From the NCBI GenBank assembly GCA_015680685.1, contig MNCI01026259.1, positions 670,965 to 734,964 on the forward strand: 64,000 nt of DNA. Direction: 5' to 3'. This document shows, in pieces, positions 59,838-64,000 of this stretch. The notes below the pieces were generated by a model. That model saw only the letters and a program-made list of their open reading frames with translations. It was not told the origin of the DNA and did no database searches. Within the stretch, counting starts at the first letter, position 1; each line of letters starts with the position of its first letter. This stretch comes from Gnetum montanum (Eukaryota > Streptophyta > Gnetopsida > Gnetales > Gnetaceae). The position numbers and the translations under genes were made by a program.

Positions 59838-61240
59838 GTATCTAATTTTTGATCATTTCCTTGATGAATTCCTCTTTGCTGGTATAGTGCATAATCAATC
59901 ACCCATGGAGAAAAATTGGTATAGTAGCATTCTTACCTATCTCCTCACCCAACAAACACCACAAGAGTTAAACCTTAAGAAGAAACAACAGTTTCTTCAG
60001 TGAGCTAAGTACTTTATTGAGATCAATGGGAAACTTTACAAAGTATGTCCCGATGGCTTGGTTCGATGGTGTGATCCTGATATAGATCAACTGCAAGTTC
60101 TCCAAGATGCTCAAGAGGGTCCTTATGGGGGTCATTACGTTGGGAGATAAATAACCATCAAGATCCTGCTTGCAGGATATTATTATCCTACATTATTTTG
60201 GGACGCCCATCATTTCGTCCAATCTTTTGAGCGCTGTCAACGTGATGGGGGAATGACTGCTAAAATGGAGGGTCCGCAACAATGGATTCAACCATTAGAA
60301 CCCTTCAACATTTGGGAAATTGATTTTATGGGGCCGATTACACCAATGTCCAATAGAAAAGCTTATATTATTATTATTGTTGATTACCGAACAAAATGGG
60401 TAGAAACACTTGTTGTTAAGGATTGTACATCATTTATGGCTACATGATTTATTCAACAACAAATCATAAATAGTTTTGGTGTGCTGTGTGCACTTATTTC
60501 AAACAATGGTACACACTTCACAGGTGCAACTTTTCAGAAATTAATGTAATGCTTAGGGGTTGAACACAAATTGACAACACCATACCACCCCCAAGTGAAC
60601 GGTCAAGACGAAGTCACCAATAGCAAGATTACGAAAGTATTGACAAGAACTATTAGCAAGTGTAGGCGAGACTAGAGCACTAAACTGAATGATGCTCATT
60701 GGGAATACCGCTCCACGTGGAATCTCCTTACAGGATACTCTCCCTATGAGTTAGTGTATGGTAAATTACCAACACTTCCTATTCAAACTGAGCTCCGTAC
60801 ACTATCCATGGCATGTGACCTCAACCTTGACCTTGACCTAGCACAGAAAAAATGGTCAGTAACCCTTAATTTGCTAGATGAAAACTGACTAGCTGCCCTA
60901 TCATCTAACGAATTGCACAAGGCATTCAATAAGCAATGTCATGACCTAAGGATTAGGAAAGTTAAATATCAATTGGGAGATAAGGTTATCTACTAGAATC
61001 CCACACATGTGCCACAATGTACTAAATTTCAAACACTGTGGGAAGGACCTTATATTATTTATGCAACTTTTCCTTCAAGGGCCATGAAAATATACAAACT
61101 TGGGAGCCCGAACAAGAAATTGTTGGTCAACATGCAACAAACCAAACCTTTCCATGAGCTTAGGATAGCTAGTACACATGCTACCTTTGTTAGTGGACAA
61201 CCTTGCTCACTATTTAGGATCTCCTCCTTCCAACTCAGTT
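59838..61240 (+). pseudogene. Integrase of element F (degenerate)
   Basis: The N-terminal zinc region reads 'DAQEGPYGGHYVG' and 'FERCQRDGG'; the first His is Gln and the first Cys is Phe. In the core, 'EIDFMGPITPMSNRKAYIII' keeps the first Asp. The second is Asn ('ISNNGTHF') and the Glu is kept ('DEVTN'). The C-terminal part 'YSPYELVYGKLPTLPIQ' leads to the open end 61009-61242 with 'KFQTLWEGPYIIYATFPS'. No extra ORF follows. Confidence 0.85.
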
Positions 61241-61242
61241 GA

Positions 61243-63056
61243 GGGGAGATGGCTACCTATGCTAACCATTCTAGGCCCTCAGTTCTTTTTGAATTTTTGT
61301 TTTACACATTTTTGTTTCACACATTTTTCCAACTTTTCTTATTCTTTTTAACACCATCGTTCATATTTTTACTATTTGTTTGATTACTTGATTTCCTTTT
61401 ATTCGTCATCCAATAAGTGCTCATGATGGTGGATTGAATTATATCATATTGATTGCTAATGTTTGGTTTTTACCTTTATATTATGATGCTGATATTAAGG
61501 TATGATTCTTTTGGTAAAATAGGCAATGAGTCCACACCATCCACTCATCCATACAACTCTATGGTCTCCTTTGGCTTGGAATTGTACAGTCCCCTTTTTC
61601 TAAGTAAACTTTTAATGAATTGGTGGCTGGGTAATTTTCAAACCAAGAAAAGACTCAAAGGATGAAAAGGGTGTGACTTCAAGGGGATTTGATGCATTTG
61701 TGCTGGCCATTCTCTTGGGTGCTTGGATGTTTTTTCTTGGGGTTTTCGCCATTTTGACATTGTTCAAAAATCGGGAAGCTGAGTGAATAAAAATAAGTCT
61801 TTGCATGGTGTGGTTCTTACACAAAAAAAAAAANNNNNNNNNNNNNNNNNNNNNNNNNNNNNNNNNNNNNNNNNNNNNNNNNNNNNNNNNNNNNNNNNNN
61901 NNNNNNNNNNNCTTCAAGTGGATGGATTGGTCAAGTGTGTTGATGCAAGGTCACTAGATGTGGTTGGTTTGAGTCTGGATTTGGGATGAGTTCTACTCAG
62001 TCACATTAACCATAAAATACACAAGGGACTTTACACAACCTTGTTCTTGGGATTCCATTCCATTCTCTCCTCTCCATCTTTCTCCCCATTTTTCCACCTC
62101 ATTGCTGATTCTATGATTAGTCCATTTTTGGATTGATGCATTGTTTTTCTTTGGTGAATTCTTGTGGGTAAGTTTTTAACTCTTGCTTCCAAATGACATT
62201 TCTAGAGCCTATGGACTCTTTGGTTTGTGGGTTTGTCAGGGCATAAAGGGCATGAGCCTGCTTTGGGGAGGACCCACTAGCATTCCTTTTTGGTGCAATT
62301 GTTAAGTTCTTTCCCTTAAACATTTGCTGCAATCAATCATTTCTTGTTTCATCCCCATCCATGGCATCCATTTTATTGGCATTGCTATTGTTATTTTTCA
62401 TTTCTTGTTCTTTGGTGAATTGCTATGGATATTTTTCCATCTTATAGCTATCGGAGGTTTGCTCTTAGTCGTGGGGGCCTTGGCATAAATTTTTCAATTT
62501 TCTTCATTTTACCATTTGCCTAACCCCTACACCTTGGGTAGTCACATGTGATAAATTTTTGAACCAGTTCCTACCATAACCACAACTCAGCCAATGCACT
62601 TTATATCAAGGCAAGGTATCAACTGCATTATGGTTTATCTATCCTTGCTCATTTGTGACTGTGTTATGTGTGTAGATGGCGATCATATAAAAAATGGACT
62701 TGGCTTAGAGGAAGCACTTAGGATGGACCAGAATTGGAGCATTTTTGAAAGGAGCAAGTTTGGTGGCATGGCTATGGATAAACAATAGAAGGCGCAATCT
62801 TGGCATTGGCGGCAACATGCCCCATCTTCTTACTCTCTTTCTTTTTCTCTTCAAGCTACTAAATAAAGGCTTGGATGTTATTTATGTATGAGTGTTCACC
62901 ACAATGGTCATGAATACTAATGTTGTAATATGCTTATTGATCTTTCACTGGGCACGTTGAGTCTATCATCCCATTCCACTGTTAGTTGTCAATTAGTCAA
63001 TAATCCCATACCTTCTCAATAGTTTGGTAGGAACTCAAGGACGAGTTTTCATTTAG
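61243..63056 (+). other. 3' non-coding region of element F
   Basis: Colinear with parts of A and B. Landmarks are 'gggtgtgacttcaaggggatt' in two halves near 61668, 'tgcatggtgtggttc' near 61803, the block 62240-62280 with 'catgagcctgctttgggg' and 'aggacccact', and a G5 tract at 62473-62477. An assembly gap interrupts it. Confidence 0.65.
61834..61911. other. Assembly gap (78 N)
   Basis: Run of undetermined bases after an A-run. The true sequence here is unknown. Confidence 0.99.
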
Positions 63057-63067
63057 TCGTTGGGGTA
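63057..63067 (+). other. Polypurine tract of element F
   Basis: 'tcgttggggta' directly before the TG of the 3' LTR, the counterpart of 16262-16272 in A. Confidence 0.75.
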
Positions 63068-64000
63068 TGATGAGAGCGGTTACTCTAGCAGTTTATTCTA
63101 ATTATTAGAGCAGTTAATTTAGTGGTTTATTCTAATTATTAGAGTAGTTACTCTAGCGGTTTATTCTAATTATTAGAGCAATTACTCTAGCGGTTTATTC
63201 TAATTATTAGATTGGTTACTCTAATTATTAGAGTTGTTGCTCTCAAGCCTATAAATACAGTGCCCAGGTGCACAATTTAAAAAGAAGTCTTTTAGTAGTC
63301 AAGTAGCGAAACTATTGTAGTCTATTTAAAAATTAGAGTATTTTCCAAGTGGCCGCAGTAGGAGGTCTAAGTGTGGATGGATCTTTATTTGAGCATTGTG
63401 TACGTGGGCACACCTTGTATACGGAAATAAAGATGAGCTCTTTGATTCATCCTTGCAGCACTTGAGATTTGTTTTCTTACGCATTTCTTTTATTTTATTT
63501 TCTTATGCATTTATTTTATTTTATTTTATTTTATGCACTTTACATTTTTGTTATTAGCGTAGCAATTCATTTTGATCAATTAAGCAAATCATTAAATTAC
63601 ACTCAGTACTATCAATTCGAGCATGCGCGTAACACTTGGTAACCTAGTAACAATTAGCGTTTGGTAATCCCAATAGTGTTGCACTAGCTTAGGATGTGTA
63701 CGACAAATGAGAAAAGATGCTGGTGTTAGAATTAGTTAGAACTTAGTTAATGAGTAGTTAAGATAAATTAATCACTTAGCTATCTCTCTTCTCCCTTATT
63801 AGCATAGGACATAAAAGCATAAAAGATATACAAATCATATGCCTCAAGCTTACTTAATCATACAATTGTGACATACAAGTAAGTTTGGAAAGACAATGAT
63901 GAACCAACCCATCCTTGTCCCATAAAGACGCATAGGAACTTAGTTCTTGGAATTCAACTAGATCGTGTGTGAAACGCTTGTATTCGTATGGTTAAGCATA
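63068..64000 (+). repeat. 3' LTR of element F (cut by window end)
   Basis: Starts TGATGAGAGCGG and is colinear with the 5' LTR. The U3 repeat array (63073-63229) has four full 34-bp units and a fifth shortened to 21 bp. It ends at the window edge about 24 bases before the expected CTCATCA. Confidence 0.87.

Larger units (their letters stand above)
53935..64000 (+). mobile_element. Element F: full Athila-like element nested in E
   Basis: 5' LTR 53935-54891, complete gag-pol order, 3' non-coding region, polypurine tract and 3' LTR from 63068 cut by the window end about 24 bases before its terminus. It sits in the start of the RT region of E after CTTTG (53930-53934), the probable target site. 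Over the TATA-to-R segment (54128-54348 against 63248-63468, no gaps) I counted 27 differences in 221 positions, 20 of them transitions, so it is old although younger than E's insertion. Confidence 0.88.

Noticed and set aside
1-64000. tRNA, rRNA or other structured RNA genes
   Set aside because: No cloverleaf or rRNA signature seen. The tRNA-like matches are only the short primer-binding sites of the retroelements.

Overview
This is nuclear DNA from a seed plant, almost certainly a repeat-rich genome of conifer type. The window is AT-rich and dominated by old, stop-riddled LTR retrotransposons, with one convincing host gene, a compact intronless VQ-motif gene at 31258-31719. The species cannot be fixed from the sequence. 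The gymnosperm call rests on the density and age of the elements, and a single lower-case n flanked by an exact 44-base duplication suggests a short-read scaffold.

Most of the window belongs to one family of Ty3/Gypsy elements of Athila/Tat type. Their LTRs run TGATGA...CTCATCA and are followed by a primer-binding site for tRNA-Asp. Five copies are visible, all on the + strand. A is 4131-17135, with two LTRs, gag-pro-RT-RNaseH-INT and an extra 3' ORF module. B is 22460-29390, with two LTRs but gag and only a scrap of pro, so non-autonomous. C starts at 33712 and breaks off inside RT near 38820. E starts at 49506 and holds gag-pro up to 53934. F runs from 53935 past the window end, sits inside E, and has complete gag-pol. 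The window also opens on two rearranged LTR pieces of the same family (1-359). The coding regions carry many stops and frameshifts and have lost catalytic residues, so none looks autonomous now.

Other elements are a pair of gag fragments in opposite orientation between A and B (17211-19080 plus, 19640-22240 minus), the 3' end of a Ty1/Copia element with its LTR (43440-44554), and a minus-strand Ty3/Gypsy gag with a tRNA-iMet primer site (48340-49505). E inserted into the last of these and F into E, a three-level nest.

The low-copy island is about 30.6-32.2 kb. It holds a VQ-motif protein of the MKS1 type, a class known to bind WRKY factors and MAP kinases, below a cluster of seven W-box cores. 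A second possible host trace lies at 40.0-43.3 kb: a Cys-rich open stretch ending in a canonical splice donor, and an exon-like piece with one DnaJ-type CxxC...CxxC zinc-finger unit. Stretches between elements are AT-rich and without recognisable genes, with local tandem repeats at 1.6-2.1, 32.3-32.5 and 44.6-45.4 kb.

I found no undescribed biological system that I could defend. The observations most worth following are features shared across the Athila-like copies: an atypical zinc-knuckle-like motif, a His/Asp/Arg-rich Gag tract, a conserved 3' non-coding block and a second polypurine-like tract.
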